From Microbacteriaceae bacterium UBA1487 (GTDB lineage: Bacteria; Actinomycetota; Actinomycetes; Actinomycetales; Microbacteriaceae), in contig DCRR01000011.1 in assembly GCA_002325245.1 (NCBI GenBank), forward strand, positions 179,517 through 243,516: a stretch of DNA of 64,000 bases, read 5' to 3'. The translations under genes were made by a program, and so were the position numbers. Below are positions 45,571 to 54,364 of this stretch, in pieces (position 1 is the first letter of the stretch; every line of letters begins with the position of its first letter). The notes below the pieces were generated by a model. The model did no database searches. It was not told the origin of the DNA and worked only from the letters and a program-made list of their open reading frames with translations.

Positions 45571-46761
45571 ATGCCCGCCGATTGGGACCCCTGGTTGACC
45601 TTCGCGATCGTCGTCGTCGGCGTCGCCCTGCTCGTGGTGGTGATCGTCGCGCTCGTCACCCTGCCCTTGCGCTTCATCTCCAAGCGGGCGGGCTGGGATC
45701 CCCGGAATCTCGGGCGGATCCGCCGCCCCTTCCGCGCGCTGCTGCTCGCCATCGCTCTGCTCATCATGACGGCGTTCATGCCGCTCGGCGACGAGTGGGA
45801 GACGCTGCGCGGGTGGATCGAGCACGGCCTCCTGATCGCGATCATCGCCTGTGCGGGATGGTTCACCGCCGGGGTGATCGGATTCCTCTTCGCGCGAACC
45901 CTCGCGCGCTACCCGGTCGACGTCGTCGACAACCGGCGCGCTCGTCGCGTCCACACGCAGGTCGCGATCCTGCGTCGCCTCGCGTTCGTCATGGTCGGCA
46001 TCGTCACGGTCGGCGCGATCCTGCTCACCTTCGAGGGGGTCGAGGCCTACGGCGCCAGCCTGCTGGCGTCGGCGGGTCTGGTCAGCGTCGTCGCCGGCAT
46101 CGCGGCCCAATCCGCACTCTCGAACGTCTTCGCGGGGCTGCAGCTCGCCTTCACCGACGGGATTCGCGTCGACGACGTCGTCGTGGTGGAGGGTGAGTGG
46201 GGCCGCATCGAGGAGATCACCCTCACCTACATCGTCGTGCACATCTGGGACGACCGTCGTCTGGTGCTGCCGTCGACCTACTTCACGACGACCCCGTTCG
46301 AGAACTGGACGCGCTCCGGCACCCAGATCCTCGGCTCCGTGGAATTCGACCTGGATTGGCGCGTCTCGCCGTCGGCGATGCGCGCCGAGCTGAAGCGGAT
46401 CGTCGAGGCCGACCCGCTGTGGGACAAGCGCAGCGCGGTGCTGCAGATCACGGATGCCACGGCGGGCTTCGTCCGCGTGCGGATCACCGTCACCGCCGCC
46501 AATTCGGGCGCGCTCTGGGATCTGCGCTGCAACATCCGCGAGGCGATGGTGGAGTGGCTGCAGGCGAAGTCCCCGGCCGGAGTGCCGCGCACTCGCGTCG
46601 AGATGGTGGAAGCGCCCAAGCGCGCCGTGCGCTCGAAGCCCGGCGAAGAGCACTCGGGCATGTTCAGCGGCAGTGCCGAGGGCGACGAGCGCCAGCAGAG
46701 CTACACCCAGTCGATGCCCATCGTACGATCGGAGGGACCCCCGTCACCCACGAAGGAGTGA
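45571..46761 (+). CDS. MscS-family mechanosensitive ion channel
   Basis: A 396-residue membrane protein. Three to four N-terminal helices (from about residue 10) lead to the pore-lining helix and beta-domain signature of MscS (GLVSVVAGIAAQSALSNVFA, GLQLAFTDGIRVDDVVVVEG, LVLPSTYFTTTPFENW). It opens under hypo-osmotic tension to release solutes. The C-terminal ~45 residues are charged and probably disordered. GGAGG lies 3 nt before the chosen ATG. The very long in-frame upstream extension is a shadow of purL and is discarded. Confidence 0.9.
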   Translation: MPADWDPWLTFAIVVVGVALLVVVIVALVTLPLRFISKRAGWDPRNLGRIRRPFRALLLAIALLIMTAFMPLGDEWETLRGWIEHGLLIAIIACAGWFTAGVIGFLFARTLARYPVDVVDNRRARRVHTQVAILRRLAFVMVGIVTVGAILLTFEGVEAYGASLLASAGLVSVVAGIAAQSALSNVFAGLQLAFTDGIRVDDVVVVEGEWGRIEEITLTYIVVHIWDDRRLVLPSTYFTTTPFENWTRSGTQILGSVEFDLDWRVSPSAMRAELKRIVEADPLWDKRSAVLQITDATAGFVRVRITVTAANSGALWDLRCNIREAMVEWLQAKSPAGVPRTRVEMVEAPKRAVRSKPGEEHSGMFSGSAEGDERQQSYTQSMPIVRSEGPPSPTKE

Positions 46762-46770
46762 GGAGACATC

Positions 46771-47193
46771 ATGAGTGAGCGCAACGACAACGCCACCCGG
46801 CCCACCGAGGTTCCGGTCGAGGAGTTCCTCGCGTCGGTGGAGGATGAGCGCCGACGAGCCGAGGGGCAGCGGCTGCTCGAGATCTTCCGTCGCGCGACCG
46901 GCGTTGAGCCGGTCATGTGGGGTCCCACGATCGTCGGCTTCGGCTCCAAGCACTACACGACGTCGAGCGGGCGTGAAGGCGACTGGCCGATCGTCGGCTT
47001 CTCGCCGCGCAAAGCGCAACTCTCGCTCTACGGGCTGCAGAATTCCTACGCCCCGGAGCCCGAGCCGCTGCTGGCTGAGCTCGGCCCGCACAAGACCGGG
47101 GTGGGCTGTCTGTACGTCCGGCGTCTCGACAAGGTCGACGAGCAGGTGCTCGAGCGGCTCGTGCGCGAGGCCTGGGACGAGGGCGGTCGCTAG
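46771..47193 (+). CDS. DUF1801 domain-containing protein
   Basis: A 140-residue protein matching the DUF1801 (YdhG-like) fold. It has VPVEEFLASVEDERRRAEGQ, PVMWGPTIVGFGSKHYTTSS, FSPRKAQLSLYGLQNSY and the C-terminal KTGVGCLYVRRLDKVDEQVL. The family is thought to resemble iron-chaperone frataxin folds, but its function is unproven. GAGGAGA precedes the ATG, and it starts 9 nt after the mscS-like stop, so the two form a small operon. Confidence 0.82.
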   Translation: MSERNDNATRPTEVPVEEFLASVEDERRRAEGQRLLEIFRRATGVEPVMWGPTIVGFGSKHYTTSSGREGDWPIVGFSPRKAQLSLYGLQNSYAPEPEPLLAELGPHKTGVGCLYVRRLDKVDEQVLERLVREAWDEGGR

Positions 47194-47200
47194 CGGCGAC

Positions 47201-47656
47201 CTAGTGCGAGCCGCCCGGCGGGCCGATCACGAGCAGGATCGTGAAGATCGCGATCAGCACGACGACGAAGATCAGCGCGAGCACGACCGGGCGGCGCACG
47301 AACCAGCGCACCAGTCCGTCGAGGAAGGTGCGGTCGCCTGAGGCATCGGGCTCGGTGCGCCAGGCTCCGTCGAGCTTGCCGCGGCGGTCCAGCCAGACAT
47401 CCACCGGGATGGTCGCGTACGGCACGATCGCGCTGACGACGGCCAGTGCGACCAGGCCCGGCTTCCAGCGGCGGTCGATGCCGACCAGCAGCGAGATTCC
47501 CGCGTAGGTGAGGAACACGAATCCGTGGATGCCTCCGCCGATTGTGACCGCGATCGCCAGATCGGCCGTGGCCCGCAGGATCAGGCCGGTGATGAGCAGG
47601 GTCCAGGTGATGGCTTCCGCGATCGCGACGATGCGGAACAGCTTCTTCGGGGTCAT
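47201..47656 (-). CDS. DUF3817 membrane protein
   Basis: A 151-residue protein with four hydrophobic segments (about 8-28, 33-52, 62-82, 125-145) and the [20 protein letters not shown] and [14 protein letters not shown] motifs of DUF3817, an actinobacterial/Gram-positive membrane family of unknown function. Its ATG overlaps the purQ stop by 4 nt, so it is co-expressed with purS-purQ. The last ~40 residues after the third helix carry a charged loop, then a C-terminal helix. Confidence 0.8.
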   Translation of the reverse strand: MTPKKLFRIVAIAEAITWTLLITGLILRATADLAIAVTIGGGIHGFVFLTYAGISLLVGIDRRWKPGLVALAVVSAIVPYATIPVDVWLDRRGKLDGAWRTEPDASGDRTFLDGLVRWFVRRPVVLALIFVVVLIAIFTILLVIGPPGGSH

Positions 47657-48351
47657 GCGCGCGACAGGCTCGCTTCCAGCACCGAGCGGAAGAAACCGAG
47701 ACCGTCGATGCCGGAGCGCATCGCGACGTCGGTGTCGGGGCCGAAGCCCGGCTCGACGGCGTGCTCGGGGTGCGGCATCAGGCCGACCACGTTGCCGCGG
47801 GCGTTCGTGAGACCGGCGATGTCGCGCAGCGAGCCGTTCGGGTTGCCGTCCAGGTAGCGGAACGCCACCAGGCCCTCGCCCTCCAGCCGGTCGAGCGTCT
47901 CATCATTGGCGATGTAGCCGCCCTCGCCGTTCTTCAGCGGGATCATGATCTCCTGCCCCGCGGTGAACGCGTTCGTCCACGCGGTGGAGGCGTTCTCGAC
48001 GCGAAGCTTCTGGTCGCGGCAGACGAAGCTTCCGTGATCGTTGTGGATGAGGCCCCCCGGCAGCAGGTGCGACTCGACCAGGATCTGGAATCCGTTGCAG
48101 ATGCCGAGCACCGGCATCCCCGCGTTCGCGGCGTCGATGACCTCCGCCATGATCGGGCTGTGCGCCGCGATCGCACCGCAGCGCAGGTAATCGCCGTAGC
48201 TGAAGCCGCCGGGCAGCACGATCGCGTCGACGCCGTGCAGGTCGTGCTCGCCGTGCCACAGCGCCACCGGTTCGGCGCCGGCGAGGCGGATCGCGCGCTG
48301 CGCGTCCCGGTCGTCGAGCGAGCCGGGGAAGGTGATGACGCCGACGCGCAT
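47653..48351 (-). CDS. purQ: Phosphoribosylformylglycinamidine synthase subunit PurQ (glutaminase)
   Basis: A 232-residue class I glutamine amidotransferase that supplies ammonia to PurL. The N-terminal [20 protein letters not shown], the nucleophile elbow [12 protein letters not shown] with the catalytic Cys, and [12 protein letters not shown] carrying the His-Glu of the triad are intact. Its ATG overlaps the purS stop by one base (TGATG), giving tight coupling. The DUF3817 gene overlaps downstream. Confidence 0.96.
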   Translation of the reverse strand: MRVGVITFPGSLDDRDAQRAIRLAGAEPVALWHGEHDLHGVDAIVLPGGFSYGDYLRCGAIAAHSPIMAEVIDAANAGMPVLGICNGFQILVESHLLPGGLIHNDHGSFVCRDQKLRVENASTAWTNAFTAGQEIMIPLKNGEGGYIANDETLDRLEGEGLVAFRYLDGNPNGSLRDIAGLTNARGNVVGLMPHPEHAVEPGFGPDTDVAMRSGIDGLGFFRSVLEASLSRA

Positions 48352-48611
48352 CAGGCGGTGACCTCGTCGGCGACGGTGATCGAGACGACGTCCTCGATGA
48401 CCGAGTTGGAGAGCAGCTCGTCGGCGAGCTCGCGCACGTCGGCCAGCACCGTGTCCGTGATCTCGCCGTCGACACTCAGCTCGATGCGCTTGCCGATGCG
48501 CACGCCGCTGAACTCGCTCTTGCCGAGACGGTTGAGGGTTCCCGCGACGGCCTTGCCGGCGGGGTCGAGCAGTTCAGGCTTGGGCATGACCTCGACGACG
48601 ATGATGGGCAC
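48351..48611 (-). CDS. purS: Phosphoribosylformylglycinamidine synthase subunit PurS
   Basis: An 86-residue PurS that bridges PurL and Pur[21 protein letters not shown] at the N-terminus and [16 protein letters not shown] at the C-terminus match the family. The GTG at 48611 is chosen because CCGGAG lies just upstream and the protein then starts at the conserved strand. The in-frame GTG at 48644 sits only 3 nt past the TAGACT -10 box and would precede the transcript start. Confidence 0.92.
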   Translation of the reverse strand: MPIIVVEVMPKPELLDPAGKAVAGTLNRLGKSEFSGVRIGKRIELSVDGEITDTVLADVRELADELLSNSVIEDVVSITVADEVTA

Positions 48612-48647
48612 GGCGAACTCCGGTCTGTCGGCGGTGGGAACCACCCC

Positions 48648-48653
48648 AGTCTA
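48648..48653 (-). promoter_or_regulatory. -10 element TAGACT of the purS-purQ operon
   Basis: On the minus strand TAGACT contains the stop codon of the DUF2254 gene. The transcript would start near 48641 with a ~30-nt leader before the purS GTG at 48611. Confidence 0.5.
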
Positions 48654-50048
48654 CGAGTCGGCGGAGATCTCCGGCACCGGCCAGCGCGCGTCCAGCGCAT
48701 CGAGCACGGCGGCCCGTGCCGCCGTCAGTCGCACCACCTCGGTCCGGGTGCGGTCGGCGGTCTCGGCGGCGGCGAGCACTTCGCTCGCGCGGCGGCGGAT
48801 CCCCTCCGCCAGCTCAGGATGGATGCTCCGCCAGGCCACCTCGCGGAGCAGGCGGAGCAGGCGCAGCGCCACCTCCAGGTCGCCCGCGCCGTACTGGCGC
48901 GGTCCCGAGATCGCGATGTCGAGCATCGCCTCCAGGTCGAGCTGCCGCCCCACCACTCGGATGAGGCCGTCGTCGTCGCGCTCCACGGTCGAGGGGATCG
49001 GCCGCGACACCAGGTCGCCGACGACGCTCGACACGTGCCCGAGGGCGTGCACCGCGGTGGTCGGGTCGTTGACGCCGGGCGAGAGCGCCTTGACGGCCAC
49101 GTCGACGAGCTGCCGGATACCGAAGCCGACATCCTGCACCGAGGTGCGCTCGTACTCGACGAGATGCGCGCGGGCAATCGCGGCGTCGATCCGCTGGGTC
49201 GCCTCCGCGTCATCCGGTCGCGGTCCTTCCATCGGATCGCGCGGCCACCAGGAGGCGAGGGGAGCGCCCTCGACGACGTCATCGCCGACGGCCGTGTCGA
49301 CCGAGATCACCAGGTTGTCGCGCACGGCGATGCCGCGGAGCGCCGTGCGGTCGACGCCGACCAGGAACCCGGAGCGGGTGGCGAGGGTGAGTCGACGCTC
49401 GGCGGGCTCGGCCGGGAGGTCGTGGGCGTCGGCGGTCGGCGGCTCCTCGGAGTAGAGGGCGCGAACGGTGCGCGTCGTCTCGCCGTGCACATCCCGCAGC
49501 ATCGTCTCCACTCGCAGACGCGTCGCCAGGTGAGCCAGGAAGAGCGTCAGGGTGACCACCGCGGCGAGCATCAGCACGAAGGTGACGCTGACCGCGAGGC
49601 GCGGAACGAAGCCGGTGTCGTCGACGATGGTCTCGTCGGCCGAGCGCACCGAGCGCAGCACGGTCATCGCGAAGGCGAACGTGCCGAGGAACATCGCCAG
49701 CGTGGCGTGCACGCGGCGGTCGCTGGCGAACATCCGCAGCAGTCGTGGTGAGGCCTGGCTGCTGGCCAGTTGCAGGGCGACAACAGTGAGCGAGAACGTC
49801 AGCGAGGTGACCGTGATGAGCGAACCGGCGATCGAGGAGAGCATCGCGCGGGCCGAGTCCGGGGCGCCTGCGAACAGGAGGGCGCCGAGCCACTCGGGGA
49901 CGATCGGGTCGAGCACCCGATCGAGTTCGGGCAGGGCGACTCCGAGGATGACCCCGGCCACAATCGCCGCGGTCGGCAACGGCCACACCCGGCTCTGGGC
50001 GGCCTCGCGGAGCCGATCCCAGCGCTGACGGAGTCGTCGATCGCCCAT
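48651..50048 (-). CDS. DUF2254 membrane protein
   Basis: A 465-residue protein with an N-terminal four-helix membrane region (TAAIVAGVILGVALPEL; SLTFSLTVVALQLASSQASP; MFLGTFAFAMTVLRSV; FVLMLAAVVTLTLFLAHLA) and a large soluble C-terminal half including DVGFGIRQLVDVAVKALSPG and NDPTTAVHALGHV. This is the DUF2254 signature; the function is unknown. TAGACT ends 7 nt before the ATG, suggesting a leaderless transcript. No operon partner on either side is obvious. Confidence 0.87.
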   Translation of the reverse strand: MGDRRLRQRWDRLREAAQSRVWPLPTAAIVAGVILGVALPELDRVLDPIVPEWLGALLFAGAPDSARAMLSSIAGSLITVTSLTFSLTVVALQLASSQASPRLLRMFASDRRVHATLAMFLGTFAFAMTVLRSVRSADETIVDDTGFVPRLAVSVTFVLMLAAVVTLTLFLAHLATRLRVETMLRDVHGETTRTVRALYSEEPPTADAHDLPAEPAERRLTLATRSGFLVGVDRTALRGIAVRDNLVISVDTAVGDDVVEGAPLASWWPRDPMEGPRPDDAEATQRIDAAIARAHLVEYERTSVQDVGFGIRQLVDVAVKALSPGVNDPTTAVHALGHVSSVVGDLVSRPIPSTVERDDDGLIRVVGRQLDLEAMLDIAISGPRQYGAGDLEVALRLLRLLREVAWRSIHPELAEGIRRRASEVLAAAETADRTRTEVVRLTAARAAVLDALDARWPVPEISADS

Positions 50049-50055
50049 GCGCCGG

Positions 50056-50061
50056 AGTCTA
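50056..50061 (-). promoter_or_regulatory. -10 element TAGACT, leaderless start of the DUF2254 gene
   Basis: On the minus strand TAGACT is followed by CCGGCGC and the ATG at 50048. Confidence 0.5.
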
Positions 50062-50078
50062 GTCGGCGGGCCCGCGGC

Positions 50079-50714
50079 TCAGTCGAGGCGCAGCCAGTGC
50101 TGCGGGGACGGCCCGTGCGCGAGGCTGCGCTCGATCAGCTCGGCGTTGCGCTCATCCGGGCCGTCCACCCACGCGGCAGCCTCGACGGGAGTCTTGCCGA
50201 AGCGGACGTGCCGCTCGATGAGGCGCGCGCGACGCTCCGCCGGATTGAGTGCGAGCCGGACGATCTCGTCGAGCAGCGGGGCGACGGCCTCCCAGCCGCC
50301 GGTCGGAAGCAGCAGGTAATTGCCCTCCACGACGACCACCGCGACCGCGGGGTCGATGCGGAGGCCGTGCGGCACCGGTTCCTCGATCTCACGGTCGAAG
50401 GCGGGCGCCGCGGTCTCGGCGCTGGCATCGCGGAGGCGGCGCAGCGTCGCCACGAAGCCCGCGACGTCGAAGGTGTCGGGGGCGCCCATCCGCTCGCGGC
50501 GCCCGAGCTCGCGCAGCCTCGCCTGCGGCAGGTGGAAGCCATCCATCGGCAGCACGCGACTTCGGATGCCGCGGGTCTCGAGCGCGTCGACCGCCGTCTC
50601 GGCGAGCGTCGACTTGCCCACCCCGGGCGCCCCCACCAGGCCGAGAAGCACCCGCCGCTGGCCGTGCGCGACCCGGTCGGCGGCGAGGTCGACGATGCGC
50701 TCGACGGGGTCCAT
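50079..50714 (-). CDS. P-loop nucleoside/nucleotide kinase family protein
   Basis: A 211-residue phosphoribulokinase/uridine-kinase-like protein. The P-loop is GLVGAPGVGKSTLAETAV, MDGFHLPQARLREL follows (the DGFH motif of pantothenate and uridine kinase relatives), then VVVVEGNYLLLPTGGW and a C-terminal RHVRFGKTPVEAAAWVDGPD. The phosphate acceptor is not known; members of this group are often annotated as fructose or nucleoside kinases. The ATG at 50714 is chosen because TAGGCT ends 8 nt upstream and would exclude longer starts. Confidence 0.82.
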   Translation of the reverse strand: MDPVERIVDLAADRVAHGQRRVLLGLVGAPGVGKSTLAETAVDALETRGIRSRVLPMDGFHLPQARLRELGRRERMGAPDTFDVAGFVATLRRLRDASAETAAPAFDREIEEPVPHGLRIDPAVAVVVVEGNYLLLPTGGWEAVAPLLDEIVRLALNPAERRARLIERHVRFGKTPVEAAAWVDGPDERNAELIERSLAHGPSPQHWLRLD

Positions 50715-50722
50715 GAGGCGTG

Positions 50723-50728
50723 AGCCTA
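50723..50728 (-). promoter_or_regulatory. -10 element TAGGCT of the kinase gene
   Basis: On the minus strand TAGGCT is followed by CACGCCTC and the ATG at 50714, a gap of 8 nt. Confidence 0.45.
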
Positions 50729-50858
50729 GCCCCACGCGCGCCATCAGCAAGATCCGGCCGAGTCCCCGCATCTCGCGCTTCCCGCGCGCCGGGCCGACTC
50801 TGCACTCGTGGTCGCGCGAGGCGCGCGGGCCGGCCCGCCGCATGCGTCGGCGTGCGGC

Positions 50859-51329
50859 TCAGCGAGCCGCGAGCGACTTCTCGAAGCAGACCGAGAGCTC
50901 CGCGTCGACGTAGTACCCGAACCGCGGGATCTCGTGGAACCCGGCGCGCTCGTAGAAGCGCACCGCGGCCCGCTGCTCGAGCCCCGTCTCCAGCACCAGG
51001 CGCGACCAGCCGCGCTCCCGGGCGGCCGACTCCAAGGCGCCCAGGATCGCCTCGGCGACGCCCGCGCCGCGTCGCTCGGGAACGACGAACATGCGCTTGA
51101 TCTCGCCGTGCGAGGCGTCGATCGGGCGGAGTCCCCCGCACCCGACGGGCGTCGCGCCGTCGAAGGCGACCAGGAACAGCGCGATGTCGTCGCCGGTCGG
51201 CTTCGGCCCAGGCTCGGTGTCCTCGCCGGAGTACAGCGCCCGCACCTCGGCCTGCTGGCTCTCGCGCAGGGCATCGCCCGCAGGATCCTCCCAGGGCACC
51301 TCGCGGATGTCGAGGGAGAGCGCGGTCAC
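50859..51329 (-). CDS. GNAT-family N-acetyltransferase
   Basis: A 156-residue acetyltransferase. The core shows PVGCGGLRPIDASHGEIKRM and VVPERRGAGVAEAILGALES, the acetyl-CoA pyrophosphate loop, followed by LVLETGLEQRAAVRFYERAGF. The acceptor is unknown. Its GTG overlaps the purC stop by 4 nt, so it is expressed as the last gene of the purD-purC transcript. Confidence 0.87.
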   Translation of the reverse strand: MTALSLDIREVPWEDPAGDALRESQQAEVRALYSGEDTEPGPKPTGDDIALFLVAFDGATPVGCGGLRPIDASHGEIKRMFVVPERRGAGVAEAILGALESAARERGWSRLVLETGLEQRAAVRFYERAGFHEIPRFGYYVDAELSVCFEKSLAAR

Positions 51330-52252
51330 CCCGTGATCCGGTCGGCCAGCTCGCGGTAGCGCGCCGCCGTCCTCTCCACGATGTCGTCGGGCAGGGCCGG
51401 CGGGGTGCCCGTCTTGTCCCAGTTCGCCGCGAGCCAGTCGCGCACGATCTGCTTGTCGAAGCTCTCCAGGCGGCGCTCACCGCCCGCGGCGTACACCTCC
51501 GCGTCCCAGTAGCGGCTCGAGTCGCTGGTCAGCACCTCGTCGGCGAGGGTCAGGTCGCCGCCGTCCTCGGGGTCGAGGCCGAACTCGAACTTCGTGTCGG
51601 CCAGGATCAGCCCGTGCTGCGAGACGATCTCCGACGCGGTGCGGTAGATGTCGAGGCTGCGCGCGCGCAGCTCCTCGGCGCGGTCGGCGCCGACCAGCTC
51701 GACGGTGCGCTCGAAGGTGATGTTCTCGTCGTGCTCGCCGAGCGGCGCCTTGAACGCGGGAGTGTAGATCGGCTCGGGCAGCTGGTCGCCCTCGCTCAGC
51801 CCCGCCGGCAGCGGCAGGCCGCACACGGTCTGCGACTCGCGGTACTCGGCCCAGCCGGAGCCGACCAGGTAGCCGCGCACGACCGCTTCGATCGGCAGCA
51901 TGTCGAGTTCGTGCACGTGCATCGCGCGCTCGGCGATGCCCTCCGGCAGGTGCTCGCCGAGCGCCGGGTGCGCCGCCACCAGGTGGTGCGGAACGCCGAG
52001 CCGGCGGAACCACCACATGCTGAGCTGCGTGAGCATGGCGCCCTTGCCGGGGATCGCCGGCTCCAGCACGTGATCGAAGGCGCTGACGCGGTCCGAGGCG
52101 ACGACGAGCACGCGGCCGGGCTCGTCATCCTTGACGTAGAGCTCGCGGACCTTGCCCGAGTAGACGTGCTTCCAGCCGAGCTCCAGCAGGCGCGGGTCGC
52201 CGTCGGCGTGGGCGCCGGGGCGCGGGTCGTCGGAAGTGGGGAGTCCGGTCAT
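51326..52252 (-). CDS. purC: Phosphoribosylaminoimidazole-succinocarboxamide synthase
   Basis: A 308-residue SAICAR synthetase that condenses CAIR with aspartate using ATP. The N-terminal HVYSGKVRELYVKDD, the DRVSAFDHVLEPAIPGKG loop, EAVVRGYLVGSGWAEY and ADTKFEFGLDPEDG are all canonical. Length fits the long-form bacterial enzyme. It overlaps purD and the GNAT gene by 4 nt each. Confidence 0.96.
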   Translation of the reverse strand: MTGLPTSDDPRPGAHADGDPRLLELGWKHVYSGKVRELYVKDDEPGRVLVVASDRVSAFDHVLEPAIPGKGAMLTQLSMWWFRRLGVPHHLVAAHPALGEHLPEGIAERAMHVHELDMLPIEAVVRGYLVGSGWAEYRESQTVCGLPLPAGLSEGDQLPEPIYTPAFKAPLGEHDENITFERTVELVGADRAEELRARSLDIYRTASEIVSQHGLILADTKFEFGLDPEDGGDLTLADEVLTSDSSRYWDAEVYAAGGERRLESFDKQIVRDWLAANWDKTGTPPALPDDIVERTAARYRELADRITG

Positions 52253-53541
52253 GATGCGGTGTCCGATCCCGCGGGCCGCGTGACGCGCTCCGCGATGTCG
52301 TGGCGGTAGTGGCCGCCGTCGAGTCCGATGCGTCCGATCGCCTCGTAGGCCCGGGTGCGGGCCTCGGTGAAGTCGTGGCCGTGGGCCACCACGCCCAGCA
52401 CGCGGCCGCCGGTGGCGACGTGGCGCTCGCCGACGAGCGCGGTGGCGGCGTGCGCGAGGGTGACGCCCGGAACGGCGGCGGCCTCGTCGAGGCCGGTCAG
52501 CTCGCGCCCAGTGATCGGATCCTCGGGGTAGCCCTCGCTCGCCAGCACCACCACCACGGCGGCGTCATTCGAGAACTCGGGGTAGCTCATGCCGCCCAGC
52601 CGCCCGGTGGCGGCGGCGAGCAGCAGCTCGGAGAGCGGGGTCTCGAGTCGCGGCAGCACCACCTGGGTCTCCGGGTCGCCGAAGCGCGCGTTGAACTCGA
52701 TCACCTTGACACCCGCCTCGGTGATGATGAGCCCGCAGTAGAGCAGGCCGACGAACGGCGTGCCCTCCGCTTCGAGCGCACGCACGGTCGGCAGTGCGAT
52801 CGTGCCGAGCACCTCGTCGACGAAGGCCGCCTCGCTGCCCCAGCGGTCGTTCAGCCACGGCAGCGGCGAGTACGCGCCCATGCCGCCGGTGTTGGGGCCC
52901 TCGTCGCCGTCGAGCGCGCGCTTGTAGTCCTGCGCGGGGCTGAGCGGCACGACGTCGTGCCCGTCGGAGAGGAAGAACAGCGACACTTCGGGGCCGCTCA
53001 GGAACTCCTCGATCAGCACGGGCCCCTGCTGCAGGTAGTGCAGACCGTGGGCGAGCGCCGCCGAGTGGTCGTTCGACACCAGCACGCCCTTGCCCGCGGC
53101 AAGGCCGTCGGCCTTCACGACGTAGGGGGCGCCGAGGTCCTCGAGCGCGGTGGCGAGCTCGTCGGGATCGGTGGTGCGGATCGCGCGGCCGGTCGGCACG
53201 TTCGCCGCATCCATGATCCGCTTCGCGAAGGCCTTCGAGCCCTCCAGAGCGGCGGCCCGCTTGCCGGGGCCGAACACCGGCACGTCGACCGCGCGCAGCG
53301 CATCCGCCACGCCCGCGACGAGCGGAGCCTCCGGGCCGATGACGACGAGGTCGACGTCGCTCTCCCGCGCGTAGGAGGCGACCAGTTCGCCGTTCTCCGC
53401 GTCGAGCGCGACCGTCTCGATCTCCGCGGCGATTCCGGCGTTGCCGGGGGCGGCGATGATTTCGTGATTCGCGTCTTCGCGAATCAGAGCTGTGACGATC
53501 GCGTGCTCGCGGGCGCCCGAACCGAGGACCAGGATTCTCAC
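52249..53541 (-). CDS. purD: Phosphoribosylamine-glycine ligase
   Basis: A 430-residue ATP-grasp enzyme making GAR. The N-terminal [18 protein letters not shown], the ATP-grasp core [31 protein letters not shown] and [20 protein letters not shown] match PurD closely. It leads the purD-purC-GNAT operon. The GTG at 53541 follows TAGCCT by 6 nt, so translation probably starts at the transcript end. Confidence 0.96.
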   Translation of the reverse strand: MRILVLGSGAREHAIVTALIREDANHEIIAAPGNAGIAAEIETVALDAENGELVASYARESDVDLVVIGPEAPLVAGVADALRAVDVPVFGPGKRAAALEGSKAFAKRIMDAANVPTGRAIRTTDPDELATALEDLGAPYVVKADGLAAGKGVLVSNDHSAALAHGLHYLQQGPVLIEEFLSGPEVSLFFLSDGHDVVPLSPAQDYKRALDGDEGPNTGGMGAYSPLPWLNDRWGSEAAFVDEVLGTIALPTVRALEAEGTPFVGLLYCGLIITEAGVKVIEFNARFGDPETQVVLPRLETPLSELLLAAATGRLGGMSYPEFSNDAAVVVVLASEGYPEDPITGRELTGLDEAAAVPGVTLAHAATALVGERHVATGGRVLGVVAHGHDFTEARTRAYEAIGRIGLDGGHYRHDIAERVTRPAGSDTAS

Positions 53542-53547
53542 CTGGCC

Positions 53548-53553
53548 AGGCTA
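53548..53553 (-). promoter_or_regulatory. -10 element TAGCCT, leaderless start of the purD-purC operon
   Basis: On the minus strand TAGCCT is followed by GGCCAG and the purD GTG at 53541. Confidence 0.55.
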
Positions 53554-53614
53554 CCTGGCGCGCGCGAGGCGCCCGAACCTGTCCAGCGAACCGTGAGTTC
53601 TCGGGGTCGGTTGT

Positions 53615-53620
53615 TAGCGT
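53615..53620 (+). promoter_or_regulatory. -10 element TAGCGT, leaderless start of the SCP-like gene
   Basis: TAGCGT is followed by GGAGGC and the ATG at 53627. The embedded GGAGG is too close to the ATG to act as a ribosome-binding site. Confidence 0.55.
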
Positions 53621-53626
53621 GGAGGC

Positions 53627-54004
53627 ATGGCGAAGGCGAAGATCGCGGCGATCGTGGGCGAGGCATCCATCCGCAAGGAGATGCGGGGCGAGGGTGATCG
53701 CGACTCGACGGCGCTCGCGACCCGGTACCTGCTGCAGCTGCTGGCCGAGAAGGCGCCGGGGCACTCGGTCGAGGTGCGGGTGCCGCCGTTCGGCGCCGTG
53801 CAGGTGGTCGGCGGTCCCGGCCACACCCGCGGAACGCCGCCCAACGTCGTCGAGATGGATGCCGCCACCTGGATCGCGCTCGCCACCGGCGCGCTCGACT
53901 GGGCGGCCGCGATCGCGGAGGCGCGCGTCGTCGCCTCCGGCACCCGCGCCGACCTCAGCGAGTTCCTGCCGATCTCGTGGGAGAACCCGGCGCTCCCCGC
54001 GTGA
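53627..54004 (+). CDS. Sterol-carrier-protein-like (bacterial SCP orthologue)
   Basis: A 125-residue small protein matching the actinobacterial SCP-like family often found beside purF/purD. It shows EVRVPPFGAVQVVGGPGHTR, GTPPNVVEMDAATWIALATG and ARADLSEFLPI-like C-terminal features (GTRADLSEFLPISWENP). Function unproven; the fold may bind a hydrophobic ligand. It is divergent from purD and its stop overlaps the GTG of the next gene by 4 nt. Confidence 0.8.
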   Translation: MAKAKIAAIVGEASIRKEMRGEGDRDSTALATRYLLQLLAEKAPGHSVEVRVPPFGAVQVVGGPGHTRGTPPNVVEMDAATWIALATGALDWAAAIAEARVVASGTRADLSEFLPISWENPALPA

Positions 54005-54315
54005 CCGACAATGGAGGGGTGAGCAGCCCCGAATCCGACAACGCCGGCGACGAGCGCCAGGAGGTGCGCATCCGGCGCGCCCCGCGCATCGGCGTCTTCC
54101 TGACCCTCGGCATCGTGCTGGGTGTGATCGCCACACTCGTCGCGACGAGCCTGTTCGAACCCGACCCGAGCATCGGGTTCGCGGCCACCTTCGGCTACTT
54201 CCTCATCTACGGTGTGCCCGCGGGGGCGCTGCTCGGCGCCGTCGTCGCCCTCGTCCTCGACGCGATCTCGCGCCGCCGCGCCCGCACCGCCACCGCCACC
54301 CGCACCCCCCGCTGA
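54001..54315 (+). CDS. Small two-helix membrane protein, unknown function
   Basis: A 104-residue protein. An acidic N-terminus of about 30 residues is followed by a basic patch (VRIRRAPRIG) and two hydrophobic helices (FLTLGIVLGVIATLVATSLF and FLIYGVPAGALLGAVVALVL), ending in an Arg/Thr-rich tail. The GTG start overlaps the SCP-like stop (GTGA), so the two are coupled. Such small membrane proteins recur at this locus in actinobacteria. It converges with purF. Confidence 0.65.
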   Translation: MTDNGGVSSPESDNAGDERQEVRIRRAPRIGVFLTLGIVLGVIATLVATSLFEPDPSIGFAATFGYFLIYGVPAGALLGAVVALVLDAISRRRARTATATRTPR

Positions 54316-54322
54316 CCCGCGC

Positions 54323-54341
54323 CCGAGCGGGTAGCGCTCGG
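54323..54341. terminator. Candidate bidirectional terminator hairpin
   Basis: CCGAGCG (54323-54329) pairs with CGCTCGG (54335-54341) around a 5-nt loop, between the converging membrane-protein and purF stops. No T-tract. Confidence 0.4.
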
Positions 54342-54364
54342 CGGCAGGCGGAGGCTGGGCGGGG